NCBI GenBank assembly: GCA_934695325.1 | Contig: CAKUVD010000005.1 | Location: 115,026-179,025 of the forward strand | Source of the DNA: an uncultured Bacteroidales bacterium | Lineage (GTDB): Bacteria; Bacteroidota; Bacteroidia; Bacteroidales; UBA932 | Direction of reading: 5' to 3' | DNA: 64,000 bases | Shown here: positions 16,790 to 26,062 of the stretch, one piece after another | Layout of the letters: each line of letters begins with the position of its first letter | Numbering within the stretch: position 1 is the first letter of the stretch | Notes under the pieces: generated by a model | What the model was told of the DNA's origin: nothing | What the model saw: the letters and a program-made list of their open reading frames with translations, nothing else | Databases searched by the model: none | Made by a program: the position numbers and the translations under genes

Positions 16790-18553
16790 CTAATACCATC
16801 CCTCGTTCTGTGTCAGATTCGGGTTCTTTTCTTTCTCCGATGCAGGAATCGGCCACTTTAGGTAAGCGTCACCGCCATAATTGTAATCGTACACTGAAGA
16901 GCCCCATACCTGCTGAAGGCCTTTTGCGAAATCGAACTTCTGCTCTTTCCACACACCCCAGCGGAGTTCCTCCAGATAAAGCTGTTCCTCGCAGGCGAGT
17001 TCCCAGTGCTTCTCATCGCGGATACGTTTCGCCATATCATCCTTGCCCGTCACGTTGAGCCAGTCTGGGCCGGAGTTCAGAAGGGCGACGCCGGCGCGTC
17101 CGCGGACTTCATTCACATAGCCGGCAGCATCTGCCGTGCGTCCCTGCTCATTCACAGCCTCCGCCAGGCAAAGGAGGACATCGGCATACCTTATGACCGG
17201 GACATCCACAGGGTTATAGGCTGCATTGTTATACTCCTTGCCTACAGTGACGAACTTGCGGATGCAATAGAGCATATTCGTAGGCGACACTGTCCTGAGG
17301 TCAAAGTAAGGAGCATTCTCAGAACGGAACGGCCATCTTATCTGGTAGTTCTGCGCAGTGCCTTTCGCGAAGCCTCCAAGGTAGTTGGAGTAAGGCACGA
17401 TAGCCGTGGCAGCCAGGCGCGGATCACGGTTTTTGTATGCAGCTGATATACGAGCCTCGTTGCCGGTCTCGTCATACTGAGACATATCGGCACCGTATGC
17501 GACCATATTGGCCTTCTCGGCATCCGTCATATTGTTCCTGAGGAAGAACACACTCCTCGCCTCAGGAGACATACCGCTATAGCCAGGAATGACATCATCG
17601 AAAGAGAACGGCCTTCCGTCAGCCCACTGATAGGAATTGACGAAGTTCACATTCATATAGAAGTGGTCCTGTCCGTTTCCGCTCGTCATCCAGTTTCCAT
17701 AAGTACGGCTATAGACATTGCCGTGTCCGGATAAATCCTCCATAGTCACGGAGAAAACCATCTCATCCGACTTCTCGTTCTTCTCCGTAAAGAGATCCGC
17801 ATAACTGCCGCGGAAGAGTCCGAAACCACATTCCTTCACCTTGAGGAAATCAGCCTCCGCATCACTCCAACGCTTCAGCCACATAAACACCTTTCCGCGG
17901 AGGGCATAAGCGGCTCCTTTGGATATGCGGCCATAGTCGCTGTCGGAGGCGCTATATTTGTCAGGAAGATTTTCGCAGGCGATAGCGTCATCCAAGTCAT
18001 CCAGAACAATGTTCCAGACATCCTCCTCGGAACTACGTCCTCTGGTGTAGTCACCCGGAGCCAGGTTCTCCAGATATACAGGGACACCGCGCCAGAGAGC
18101 GTTGAGACGGTAATATGCATAAGCCCTGAGGAACTTGCACTCGGCGATCCTGCGCGACTTTATCTCGTCGGAAAGCGAGGCTGTCCCGCCGATGTTCGCA
18201 ATAACGTCATTCGCCCTGTTGATGCTCTCGTAAAGGTATTTCCAGTTGTTCAGGAACAGGCCTGCATTGGACTGGACGAGCCCCAGCATAAAAGGATAGC
18301 GCAGAGAGATATGGCTCTCGTTCATATCCAGCACAGACGTGAACGCATCCCAGTTGGTGCCTGACTGATAATTGTTATAGTTAGCCAGAAGGCTGCTGTA
18401 CACGCCCGTGACGGCATTCTCGGCCAACGTGGCAGACTTGTAGACCGTATTGGAACTTACAGTGTCATAAGGATATCTGTCCAGGAAATCATTGCATCCC
18501 GCCGCCATTGCCACAGCTGCCATCGCCGCCGTAATCTTTATTATATTGTTCAT
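16790..18553 (-). CDS. susD: SusD/RagB family glycan-binding lipoprotein
   Basis: The protein has 587 residues. The lipoprotein signal ends MAAGC, followed by NDFLDRYPYDTVSSNTVYKS, typical of SusD N-termini. The helical SusD core contains NRANDVIANIGG, ECKFLRAYAYYRL, and the C-terminal VPVIRYADVLLCLAEAVNEQG, RDEKHWELACEEQLYLEELRWG. SusD proteins sit on the cell surface as a lid on their SusC partner and deliver oligosaccharides to it. The gene starts 13 bases after susC, in the usual order. The sugar bound cannot be deduced from sequence. Confidence 0.96.
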   Translation of the reverse strand: MNNIIKITAAMAAVAMAAGCNDFLDRYPYDTVSSNTVYKSATLAENAVTGVYSSLLANYNNYQSGTNWDAFTSVLDMNESHISLRYPFMLGLVQSNAGLFLNNWKYLYESINRANDVIANIGGTASLSDEIKSRRIAECKFLRAYAYYRLNALWRGVPVYLENLAPGDYTRGRSSEEDVWNIVLDDLDDAIACENLPDKYSASDSDYGRISKGAAYALRGKVFMWLKRWSDAEADFLKVKECGFGLFRGSYADLFTEKNEKSDEMVFSVTMEDLSGHGNVYSRTYGNWMTSGNGQDHFYMNVNFVNSYQWADGRPFSFDDVIPGYSGMSPEARSVFFLRNNMTDAEKANMVAYGADMSQYDETGNEARISAAYKNRDPRLAATAIVPYSNYLGGFAKGTAQNYQIRWPFRSENAPYFDLRTVSPTNMLYCIRKFVTVGKEYNNAAYNPVDVPVIRYADVLLCLAEAVNEQGRTADAAGYVNEVRGRAGVALLNSGPDWLNVTGKDDMAKRIRDEKHWELACEEQLYLEELRWGVWKEQKFDFAKGLQQVWGSSVYDYNYGGDAYLKWPIPASEKEKNPNLTQNEGWY

Positions 18554-18566
18554 GATATAGCTTTTT

Positions 18567-21500
18567 TTAGAACTTGAGACTGAGACCGAATGAATACTGA
18601 CGCAGGAGAGCGTAGTAGTTGGCCGTATCGGAAATTTCAGGGTCCATTCCTGGATACTTGGTTATGGTGAGAAGGTTCTCGCCACTGAAGAAAAGCCTGA
18701 AGTCGGCCACTGAAATCTTCTTCATCCATTTCTGAGGGAAAGTATATCCCAATGTTACATTCTTCAGCCTGAGATAGTCCGTGTCATACAGGAACAGGCG
18801 TGAAGTGCACTGCCCGTCATTCTGCTCCGAGCCATAGTTCATCGTCAGGCGTGCATTCCTGGACGTGAGGTTCGTACGCGGGTCCTCAGGATTCTCAGGG
18901 TCATAGAAATAATGGTCGTAGGCTATCTTCTTCGGCAAAGTGAAGCTGGTTCCTGTAGAGTAGGCATTGAAGCCGACATACCTCCAGTAGCACTGAGCTC
19001 CGCCGGAGCCGTTCCACAGCATCGAGAAGTCAATGCCTTTCCATCCCAGCTCCACCTGGAAGCCGTAATAGAACTTAGGAGTCATAGACGTTCCTGTGAA
19101 CATATAGTCGTTCACGTCACCGTAGACACCGTCACCGTTCTTGTCCGCATAGATATAGTCACCGTACCAGATGCCCTTCTTGCCGATGTTCTTGTTAGGC
19201 AGGAAAGTAGCTCCGGCTTCAGACATCGCCTGCAGCCACTGCATATCCTCAGGCGTGCGTATCATACCGTCCTTAGGGCCTCCGGCAGGATTCACAGTGC
19301 CGTCCGCGAAGAAATGCGAGCCGTCACCGGAATAGGTATCCAGAAGATAGAACTCGTTTATGAGCTTCCCTTCCATAACGCGACGCGTGTTTCCGACAGT
19401 AGTGGTCACGTCACCGATATTGCTGGAATACACACGGTTTCCATTTTCATCAGTCGTCCATCCAGCTTCCATTCTGCCCTTATATTTGCTGACCACGTTC
19501 CAGTTCCTGGTGAAGTTGGCCGTGATTCCATAATGAAAATCCTTTATGTCATCCTTCCATCCGAGAGTAAGCTCAAGACCTGTATTGGTGACCTCGCAGA
19601 GATTCTGGTAAGGGGCGGACTTGTTTCCTATCGTCGCATACACAGGAGCCTTATAGAGGATTCCGTCCGTGACCTTGTTGTACCAGTCAGCCTCGAAAGT
19701 GAGCCTGTTGTCCAGGACTCCAAGTTCCAGCCCGACATCCGTCGAAGTGGTGGTCTCCCAGGTCAATGCCCTGTTGGACAATGACTGGACGATTCCGGCC
19801 GACATCTTGTTTCCGAACGAGTAGTCGAAGCCTGAAGCATAAGTCGCTATATAATCGTAATTGCCGATACTGTTGTTTCCGAGTTTTCCCCAAGATGCAC
19901 GAAGCTTGAGATTGTCAATGCCGGAGTTCTTCATGAACGGCTCTCTGGAAATTCTCCATCCGGCCGACACTGAAGGGAAGAGTCCCCATCTAGTGTCGCG
20001 GGCGAACCTGGACGAGCCGTCATAGCGGAGATTGGCCTCCAAAAGATACCTGCTGTCATAGGCGTACGTGATGCGTCCGAATACAGATACTGAAGCCCAG
20101 TCAGTCTGGGTACCGGTTATCTTGGACATATCCAGAGCATTGTCCAACTCCGTCAGCTGGTCATTCTCCAGACGTTTCTTGATCACCTCCATGTTATTGT
20201 TGTTCTGGTACATTGTCTCAGAGCCCACCATCGCCGTGACATCGTGCTTCTTCGCGATGGTCCTGGCCCAGGAAAGGCTGTTCTGGAATGTCCAGCGGTA
20301 AGTGAAACCAGCGCTCTGGGTGATGGAGAGGTTGTCAAGGTTGCTATAGTCGTAGGCTACCTGGCCTGTCCGGAACGAATATGCGCTCAGAATGTTGGAA
20401 GCGGACTTGTATTCCGTAGTTGTACGTCCGTAATTAAATGAGGCATTGTACTTTATACCAAGAGGAAGCTTGAGGTTGGTAAACACGGTCGCGTTCACAT
20501 AATGAACTCTGTCATACCCGGAGTTGCGGTTGAAGAAGTAGAGGTTGTTACGGCAGGCCGTATTCTGCTCCGGATTCTCCATCCAGCCGAACTTGCCGTC
20601 ATAATAAGGATAGATTCCCGGGACGGCGCGGGACATGAAGCCGAACGCCAGGTTATTGGTCTCGCGGCTGCTCTCCGTACCCCATATCCTGGCTCCGAGT
20701 TCCAGCCACTTCGTGATCTGGCTGGAGACATTGGCGCGGAGGAGGAATTTCTTGGCACCGGTATTGTCGATGACGCCAGGGTTGTTCACATACGTCATAG
20801 ATATCAGGTACTTAGTGCCACCTGCGGAACCTGACGCAGAGATATTGTGCTTCTGATAGATGCCCCTGTCATAGACAGCCTTCATCCAGTCGGTGTTAGG
20901 ATATGCCACGTAGTTCGGGTATCCTGACTCCGCTATGCCGTTCGGATCCTTCTCCTTCTCTCTCCAGAGATCGATCATGGCCTGGGAGAACGGGAGGGCC
21001 GCATCGACATTCTCCGCGGACTCGTTCATTATGGTCATGTAATCAGCATAATTGGAGATGACCTTGAATTTGCCGGCAGGCTCATTCACAGCCATCATCC
21101 CGCTATATGTGATGCTGAACTTCCCGGCGGACTTTGTCCCATCCTTGGTGGTGATGAGCACGACGCCGTTCGCACCCCTGTTTCCATATATGGCGCATGA
21201 AGCCGCATCCTTAAGTACAGAGACAGTCTCTATGTCATCAGGATTCACATTGGCAAGAGTTCCCTCGAAGCCGTCCACGATGACGAGCGGGTTGGCATTA
21301 TTCAGCGTGCCTATGCCACGGATACGCAGCGACAGACTTTCCTGCCCCGGCTGTCCGGACGCCTGGTTCACTGCCAGTCCGGCGTTCATTCCCTGAAGAA
21401 TCTGTGCCGTGGAGGTAACCGGACGTGACTTGGATTCCTTTGCATAATCCACGGTAGCCACGGCTCCTGTTATGTTCACTCTTTTCTGGGTGCCATATCC

Positions 21501-21824
21501 TATGACCACCAACTCGTCCAGGCTGTTGGAATCAGGGACGAGAAACACTTCGATGAAGTCCTTGTCTCCTACCTTTATGTCTTTGGTGACATAACCGAGG
21601 AATGCCACTGAGAGGTCTTCCCCGGTGGAAGCTTTGATTTCAAATGAGCCGTTGCCGTCAGTGGTCACCCCCCTGAGCGTATTAGGCACGGAAACGGAGG
21701 CTCCCGCAAGAGGCTGCGACGTTTCGTCATAGACCTTTCCCTTGATCAGCCGCTGCTGTGCAGATGCGGCAAAGCACATCACCAATGTCGCGGCCGTCAA
21801 TAAAACTCGCTTTAAATTAATCAT
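18567..21824 (-). CDS. susC: SusC/RagA family TonB-dependent outer-membrane transporter
   Basis: The protein has 1085 residues. After the signal peptide (cleavage near ASAQQ) comes a carboxypeptidase-regulatory-like domain (LIKGKVYDETSQPLAGASV), the TonB box and start of plug (LDELVVIGYGTQKR), the plug (LQGMNAGLAVNQASGQPGQ, IRGIGTLNNANPLVIVDG) and a 22-strand barrel ending RQYSFGLSLKF. It imports oligosaccharides bound by SusD, powered by TonB. The length is normal for the family. It is the first gene of the inducible part of the locus and is preceded by the 43-bp direct repeats. The hybrid sensor encoded just upstream is the likely activator. No clear -7 element was found between the two genes. 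Confidence 0.96.
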   Translation of the reverse strand: MINLKRVLLTAATLVMCFAASAQQRLIKGKVYDETSQPLAGASVSVPNTLRGVTTDGNGSFEIKASTGEDLSVAFLGYVTKDIKVGDKDFIEVFLVPDSNSLDELVVIGYGTQKRVNITGAVATVDYAKESKSRPVTSTAQILQGMNAGLAVNQASGQPGQESLSLRIRGIGTLNNANPLVIVDGFEGTLANVNPDDIETVSVLKDAASCAIYGNRGANGVVLITTKDGTKSAGKFSITYSGMMAVNEPAGKFKVISNYADYMTIMNESAENVDAALPFSQAMIDLWREKEKDPNGIAESGYPNYVAYPNTDWMKAVYDRGIYQKHNISASGSAGGTKYLISMTYVNNPGVIDNTGAKKFLLRANVSSQITKWLELGARIWGTESSRETNNLAFGFMSRAVPGIYPYYDGKFGWMENPEQNTACRNNLYFFNRNSGYDRVHYVNATVFTNLKLPLGIKYNASFNYGRTTTEYKSASNILSAYSFRTGQVAYDYSNLDNLSITQSAGFTYRWTFQNSLSWARTIAKKHDVTAMVGSETMYQNNNNMEVIKKRLENDQLTELDNALDMSKITGTQTDWASVSVFGRITYAYDSRYLLEANLRYDGSSRFARDTRWGLFPSVSAGWRISREPFMKNSGIDNLKLRASWGKLGNNSIGNYDYIATYASGFDYSFGNKMSAGIVQSLSNRALTWETTTSTDVGLELGVLDNRLTFEADWYNKVTDGILYKAPVYATIGNKSAPYQNLCEVTNTGLELTLGWKDDIKDFHYGITANFTRNWNVVSKYKGRMEAGWTTDENGNRVYSSNIGDVTTTVGNTRRVMEGKLINEFYLLDTYSGDGSHFFADGTVNPAGGPKDGMIRTPEDMQWLQAMSEAGATFLPNKNIGKKGIWYGDYIYADKNGDGVYGDVNDYMFTGTSMTPKFYYGFQVELGWKGIDFSMLWNGSGGAQCYWRYVGFNAYSTGTSFTLPKKIAYDHYFYDPENPEDPRTNLTSRNARLTMNYGSEQNDGQCTSRLFLYDTDYLRLKNVTLGYTFPQKWMKKISVADFRLFFSGENLLTITKYPGMDPEISDTANYYALLRQYSFGLSLKF

Positions 21825-21852
21825 ATTGACAGGTTATTAGTTTATCGTTCAA

Positions 21853-21974
21853 CCCCATCGAGGGGGCTATGCTTCCCACAGGCTACGCCTGCGGGGATTT
21901 TGCAATGCACCCCTGCGGTCTTCGCCCGCGCCCCCATCAAGGGGGCTATGCTTCCCACAGGCTACGCCTGCGGG
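21853..21974. repeat. Two near-identical 43-bp direct repeats between the sensor gene and susC
   Basis: Copies at 21853-21895 and 21932-21974 differ at one base (CCCCATCG versus CCCCATCA at the eighth position) and are 79 bases apart. Each starts with CCCCATC, continues AGGGGGCTATGCTTCCCA and contains the small hairpin CAGGC-TAC-GCCTG. The GC-rich block between them (CCCTGCGGTCTTCGCCCGCG) is not a third copy. They look like a dispersed REP-like palindromic element of this genome rather than a transcription-factor site, but they occupy the leader region of the susC transcript. Confidence 0.8.
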
Positions 21975-22059
21975 ACCCTACAAATTTCCGAAAAATACTT
22001 CGGCACTGATGGAAATTCCGATGCAAATGATAGAACAAAATGCACCAGAGGCATCCGAA

Positions 22060-25000
22060 TCAGCCTTTTTTCATAAAATCTGCAGGCAACACACCGAACT
22101 GCTTCTTGAAACATTTGGCGAAATAGGACGGAGTGTTGAACCCGACGGAATAGCAGACATCGTTTATGCGTGTCGCCCCATTCTTCAGCATAGCGGCGGC
22201 CACATTCAGCCTATGTATCTTTATATAGTCATTCGGAGTCGTATCCAAAAGGCTCTTCATCTTCCTCACCAGAGTGGAACGGCTGACCAATGCAGCCTCG
22301 GCAAGTTCATCAGGGCCGAATTCCGTGTCACTGATGTTATCTGCAACGGCCTTGTCTATCCTCTCAAGAAAAACCGCATCCGAATTCGTGATGGCGTATT
22401 CTCCCATATCGGAGACGAAGTTTCTGGAGAAATGCGCCTTGCGAAGGGACTCGCGTTTCTTCGCAATTACTCTTATGGATTCGATAAGGTACTCCAGACT
22501 GAACGGCTTCTCGATATACAGGCACGCTCCGGCCTCCATACATTTCACCTTGACATCAGATGAGGACAATGCAGACAGGATAATGACCGGTATATGCGAG
22601 TAGCTGATGTTCGAGGACACCTTCCCGCACAGTTCGATGCCGCTCATTCCCTGAAGCGCGATATCGGAAAGAATCACGTCCACATTCCCATCCGCAAGAA
22701 TCTCCAGAGCCCGCTCAGCCGAAGGAACAGAGACAGCGTCGTATTCCGCACATAGCTTCCGGACCATATATGCCGCAAGTTCCGCATTGTCCTCAACCAC
22801 CAATATGGACAGTCTGGATGAATCTCGTACAGTCTCATCGGAAGCGGTCATAGCCTGCACGGAATCAGAATTCTCATCGTCTGTTCTCACCGGAGCATCT
22901 CCTTTCGGCAGACGCAGGACGAAATCAGTGTATTCTCCGTCCTCCAGGGTCAATGTCCCTCCGTGCATCTCCGCCAACGTCCGCGCCAACGGAAGCCCGA
23001 TCCCAAAGCTCTGTGAATATGGCGAGCGGTCTCCGCTGAACTGTATAAAAGGCTTGAATATCTCGTCTCGGCGTCCGTCAGGTATCCTCGGGCCGTCATT
23101 TCTGAACAGCACCTTAACATAGCCGTCCCCGGAATCAGAGACCTCGATGGAAAGAAACGTCTCCGCATACTTCAGGGCATTGGACAGCAGGTTGTTCAAT
23201 ATCTTGAGGAGCGCAGCCTCATCTGCATTGATCATCACGGGAGCGTCAGGATGCACGAACGACATCTTCAAGTTGCGGTTGCGGGCAGACTCCTTGAAAT
23301 TGAAATACAGGAAACTTATTTTCTCGATGATGTCCACGCTGCTGTATTTCATCACCCAGCCCCGCTCTTCGATCCTGACGAACTCCAGAAGTTCCTTGAC
23401 CAGTTTGTCCAGATAATCAGTGCTGTTGCTTATCACGCTGAGGTCTTCATTGACCTCGCCGCTCAGCCCTCCAGTGGCGATGATGTTCTGCAGAGGTGTC
23501 TTGATCAGAGTCAGAGGTGTCTTGATCTCGTGTATTATATTGGAAAAGAAGTCCATCTTTTCGTGGAAAAGTTCCTCCTCCCTCGACCGTTTCGCCTTTT
23601 CAGCCCGCTCTCGTTCACGCCTCACGGCAGCCTGTGACGAGTATCTGATAAGCAGCGCCACCAGTATGACGGCAAGGATGGCATATATCAGATATGCTGC
23701 GACCGTCTTGTAGAATACGGCCTTCACAGTAATTTCCAGCGGCGGATGAGAGTCATTCCATATTCCGTTCCCGTCAATGCCCTTGACCCTGAGCCAATAC
23801 TTACCAGCCGGGACATTCTGGTAAATGAACGTGGGACCACCCTCAAGATGATGCCAAGTCTTCTCATAGCCGTCCAGCGTATAATACAGGGCATTGGTGG
23901 CAGGAGACGAGAAACCCAGCAGGCTCATAGAGAATCCGAACGTATTCTGTCTGTGCGACAATGTCATACTGCGGACTTCGTTCACATTCACATTGATCGG
24001 ACGGCCCTTGCCCGGCTCCACTCTCTCTCCTCCTACATACAGTCCTGTCAGCATTATCGGCGGGACTTTCCCATCCGTGTGGAAGCGGCGAGGGTTGAAG
24101 CTGACGATTCCATTGTGAGAAGAGAACCACACGTTCCCGTCAGGTGTCCGGACAGCAGTATGACCGTCAATGATTTCATCCAGAAGTCCGTCATTCACAG
24201 TATAATACCTCACATCACCGAACGGTATGGAGAACGAGGTCAATCCTTTACTGGTAGCCACCCACATACGGCCGTCCTCATCGCGTACCATAGAGAACGC
24301 TATGCGGTTATTCTTCAGTTCAGACTCATCAAACGTAGCAAAAGTGTCACTCTCACGGTCATAGCGCATTATTCCTCCGCCATATGCCCCTGCCCATAGA
24401 GTGCCGTCCCTGTCAATGAGCACAGACATTATCTTGTCCGCAGGAAGATGGCGGTTGTCGCTTTCCCTATAGTCATAGTGCTTCAGTATGCGGTCTTCCC
24501 TGAGGCTGTAGCAGCTGATGCCGTCTGCATACGACGCCACCCATAGTGCCCCGTCCAGAGCCTCGGCGATATCCGTCACATAGATGCCGCTGAATACAGG
24601 CAGCGGGCGGAAGCGATCTTCAGCCTTGTCATACCGCATCATACCCAAGGTAGTACCTACCAGTATCTCATCAGAAGATGTCTTGAATATCTTATGTATC
24701 TTATTGTCCTTCAGCCCAGTGGCAAGACCTCTATCGTATTTGGAGATTTTTCCGGAGCGGATGTCAAGCCTGAACATCCCTGCCCAGGAGCCAAGCCAGA
24801 GGAAATTGTCATCGCAGCAGATGGAGAACATCGACAGCGGAAGGCGGTCTGAAGCATATCGGTGAAAACGACCGTCATCTCCCATCCTCAAAAGGCCCTT
24901 CTTCTCCGTGACGGCCCACATCCTGCCGTCATCATCCACGGCCATATCTATCACATAACATCCGGCAAGAGATTCACCGTCAGCCTCATAATAACGGCTG

Positions 25001-26034
25001 AAGTTACGCTGGAACTCAGCCGACCAGTTTATCCCAGATGATAATGTCGCCGCCCAGAGGCCATTGGAACGGTCAATGAACACAGCCTTCACGCTGTCGT
25101 CTGCCAACGAGAACTTATTGTCTATGTCGTGCGAGAACCTTCGCACGCTACCGCTGACGATGTCATATCTGTACAGACCTCCAGTAGTGGAGAGCCACAC
25201 GCCTTTTTCATTGTCAATGCGCAGATCCGTGGGGCGGAACCCTGCATTGTTTCCTATCAATGTGCGGAACGAGCCCTTCCTCAGGTCTGCCTGACACAGC
25301 CCGTTCTGCCAGGCCGCAAGGTAGACGGTGTTGTCCACAGGACTCTGCGCCATAGACATTATGTCATCATTTGCTTTCCAGCCGTCAAGATGAACTTTCT
25401 CGATGCTTTTCAGGCTGCTGTCAGAGTGCCAGAGGTCAGCGAAATAGAGCGAGAGCCAGAATTCGCCTCCGCTGTCGATGAGAAAGGAGCGGATATTCGC
25501 AGGCAGAGTGCTTCTTCCATTTTCCGAGAAGTAGTTCGTCAGAGTTCCGGTGGCGCGGTCGTAAGAAAACAGGCCGTGACCGTTGGCCGACAGCCATACC
25601 GTGCCGTGACTGTCAATGCTGATCTGCGTAACCTTGGTATCAATGGATGTCCCCTGATCGCTGACATTGTCCAAAGGGATGAAAGCGTCATCTCTGTAGC
25701 AGTAGAATGTCGCTCCTGCATCCGTGCCTATCCAGACATTGCCCTCGGAATCCGGGCACAGCGCAGTGATGAAGTCAGTGCTCACCCCCAGCCGTTCCCT
25801 ATAATACGTGACGAATCCCGCACCGTCGAACCGGTTCAGGCCGTCTTCCGTGGCCACCCATATAAAGCCGTTGGCGTCCTGGGTTATGGCATTGGCGTTA
25901 TTGAACGACAAGCCGCTGTTCGCCGACGTAAAATGAGTAAAATACCAGCTGCTGTCATCCGCAGCAGCTGATATTGAGGATATTGTAACGAAGAAGGATA
26001 CGGCCGCAACAAGCCTCGCCATCCGGTTTACTGG
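22060..26034 (-). CDS. Hybrid two-component system sensor/regulator (HTCS), AraC-type output
   Basis: The protein has 1324 residues from the ATG giving signal MPVNRMARLVAAVSFFVTIS; a TTG 12 codons upstream (26070) would also be in frame. In order: a periplasmic two-component propeller (repeated VWIGTDAGA, LWAGAYGGGIMRYD, MWVATSKGLTSF) to about residue 690, a Y_Y_Y domain (LSHRQNTFGFSMSLLGF), one membrane segment near residue 785, HisKA with His about 835 in HEIKTPLTL, HATPase (NLLSNALKYAE, FGIGLPLARTLAEMHGG), a receiver with Asp about 1124 (DVILSDIALQGMSG) and an AraC helix-turn-helix (INDVCYSVGFNTPSYFAKCF). HTCS proteins sense breakdown oligosaccharides and activate the neighbouring susC operon. 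All phosphorelay residues are present. Confidence 0.95.
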   Translation of the reverse strand, partial: PVNRMARLVAAVSFFVTISSISAAADDSSWYFTHFTSANSGLSFNNANAITQDANGFIWVATEDGLNRFDGAGFVTYYRERLGVSTDFITALCPDSEGNVWIGTDAGATFYCYRDDAFIPLDNVSDQGTSIDTKVTQISIDSHGTVWLSANGHGLFSYDRATGTLTNYFSENGRSTLPANIRSFLIDSGGEFWLSLYFADLWHSDSSLKSIEKVHLDGWKANDDIMSMAQSPVDNTVYLAAWQNGLCQADLRKGSFRTLIGNNAGFRPTDLRIDNEKGVWLSTTGGLYRYDIVSGSVRRFSHDIDNKFSLADDSVKAVFIDRSNGLWAATLSSGINWSAEFQRNFSRYYEADGESLAGCYVIDMAVDDDGRMWAVTEKKGLLRMGDDGRFHRYASDRLPLSMFSICCDDNFLWLGSWAGMFRLDIRSGKISKYDRGLATGLKDNKIHKIFKTSSDEILVGTTLGMMRYDKAEDRFRPLPVFSGIYVTDIAEALDGALWVASYADGISCYSLREDRILKHYDYRESDNRHLPADKIMSVLIDRDGTLWAGAYGGGIMRYDRESDTFATFDESELKNNRIAFSMVRDEDGRMWVATSKGLTSFSIPFGDVRYYTVNDGLLDEIIDGHTAVRTPDGNVWFSSHNGIVSFNPRRFHTDGKVPPIMLTGLYVGGERVEPGKGRPINVNVNEVRSMTLSHRQNTFGFSMSLLGFSSPATNALYYTLDGYEKTWHHLEGGPTFIYQNVPAGKYWLRVKGIDGNGIWNDSHPPLEITVKAVFYKTVAAYLIYAILAVILVALLIRYSSQAAVRRERERAEKAKRSREEELFHEKMDFFSNIIHEIKTPLTLIKTPLQNIIATGGLSGEVNEDLSVISNSTDYLDKLVKELLEFVRIEERGWVMKYSSVDIIEKISFLYFNFKESARNRNLKMSFVHPDAPVMINADEAALLKILNNLLSNALKYAETFLSIEVSDSGDGYVKVLFRNDGPRIPDGRRDEIFKPFIQFSGDRSPYSQSFGIGLPLARTLAEMHGGTLTLEDGEYTDFVLRLPKGDAPVRTDDENSDSVQAMTASDETVRDSSRLSILVVEDNAELAAYMVRKLCAEYDAVSVPSAERALEILADGNVDVILSDIALQGMSGIELCGKVSSNISYSHIPVIILSALSSSDVKVKCMEAGACLYIEKPFSLEYLIESIRVIAKKRESLRKAHFSRNFVSDMGEYAITNSDAVFLERIDKAVADNISDTEFGPDELAEAALVSRSTLVRKMKSLLDTTPNDYIKIHRLNVAAAMLKNGATRINDVCYSVGFNTPSYFAKCFKKQFGVLPADFMKKG

Positions 26035-26062
26035 CATTTCAAACAAATTTCGTATTATGTTT

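Noticed and set aside
21853..21974. Direct repeats as a CRISPR array
   Set aside because: Only two copies, 36 bases between them, no third repeat and no cas genes. The repeats contain their own hairpins and look REP-like.
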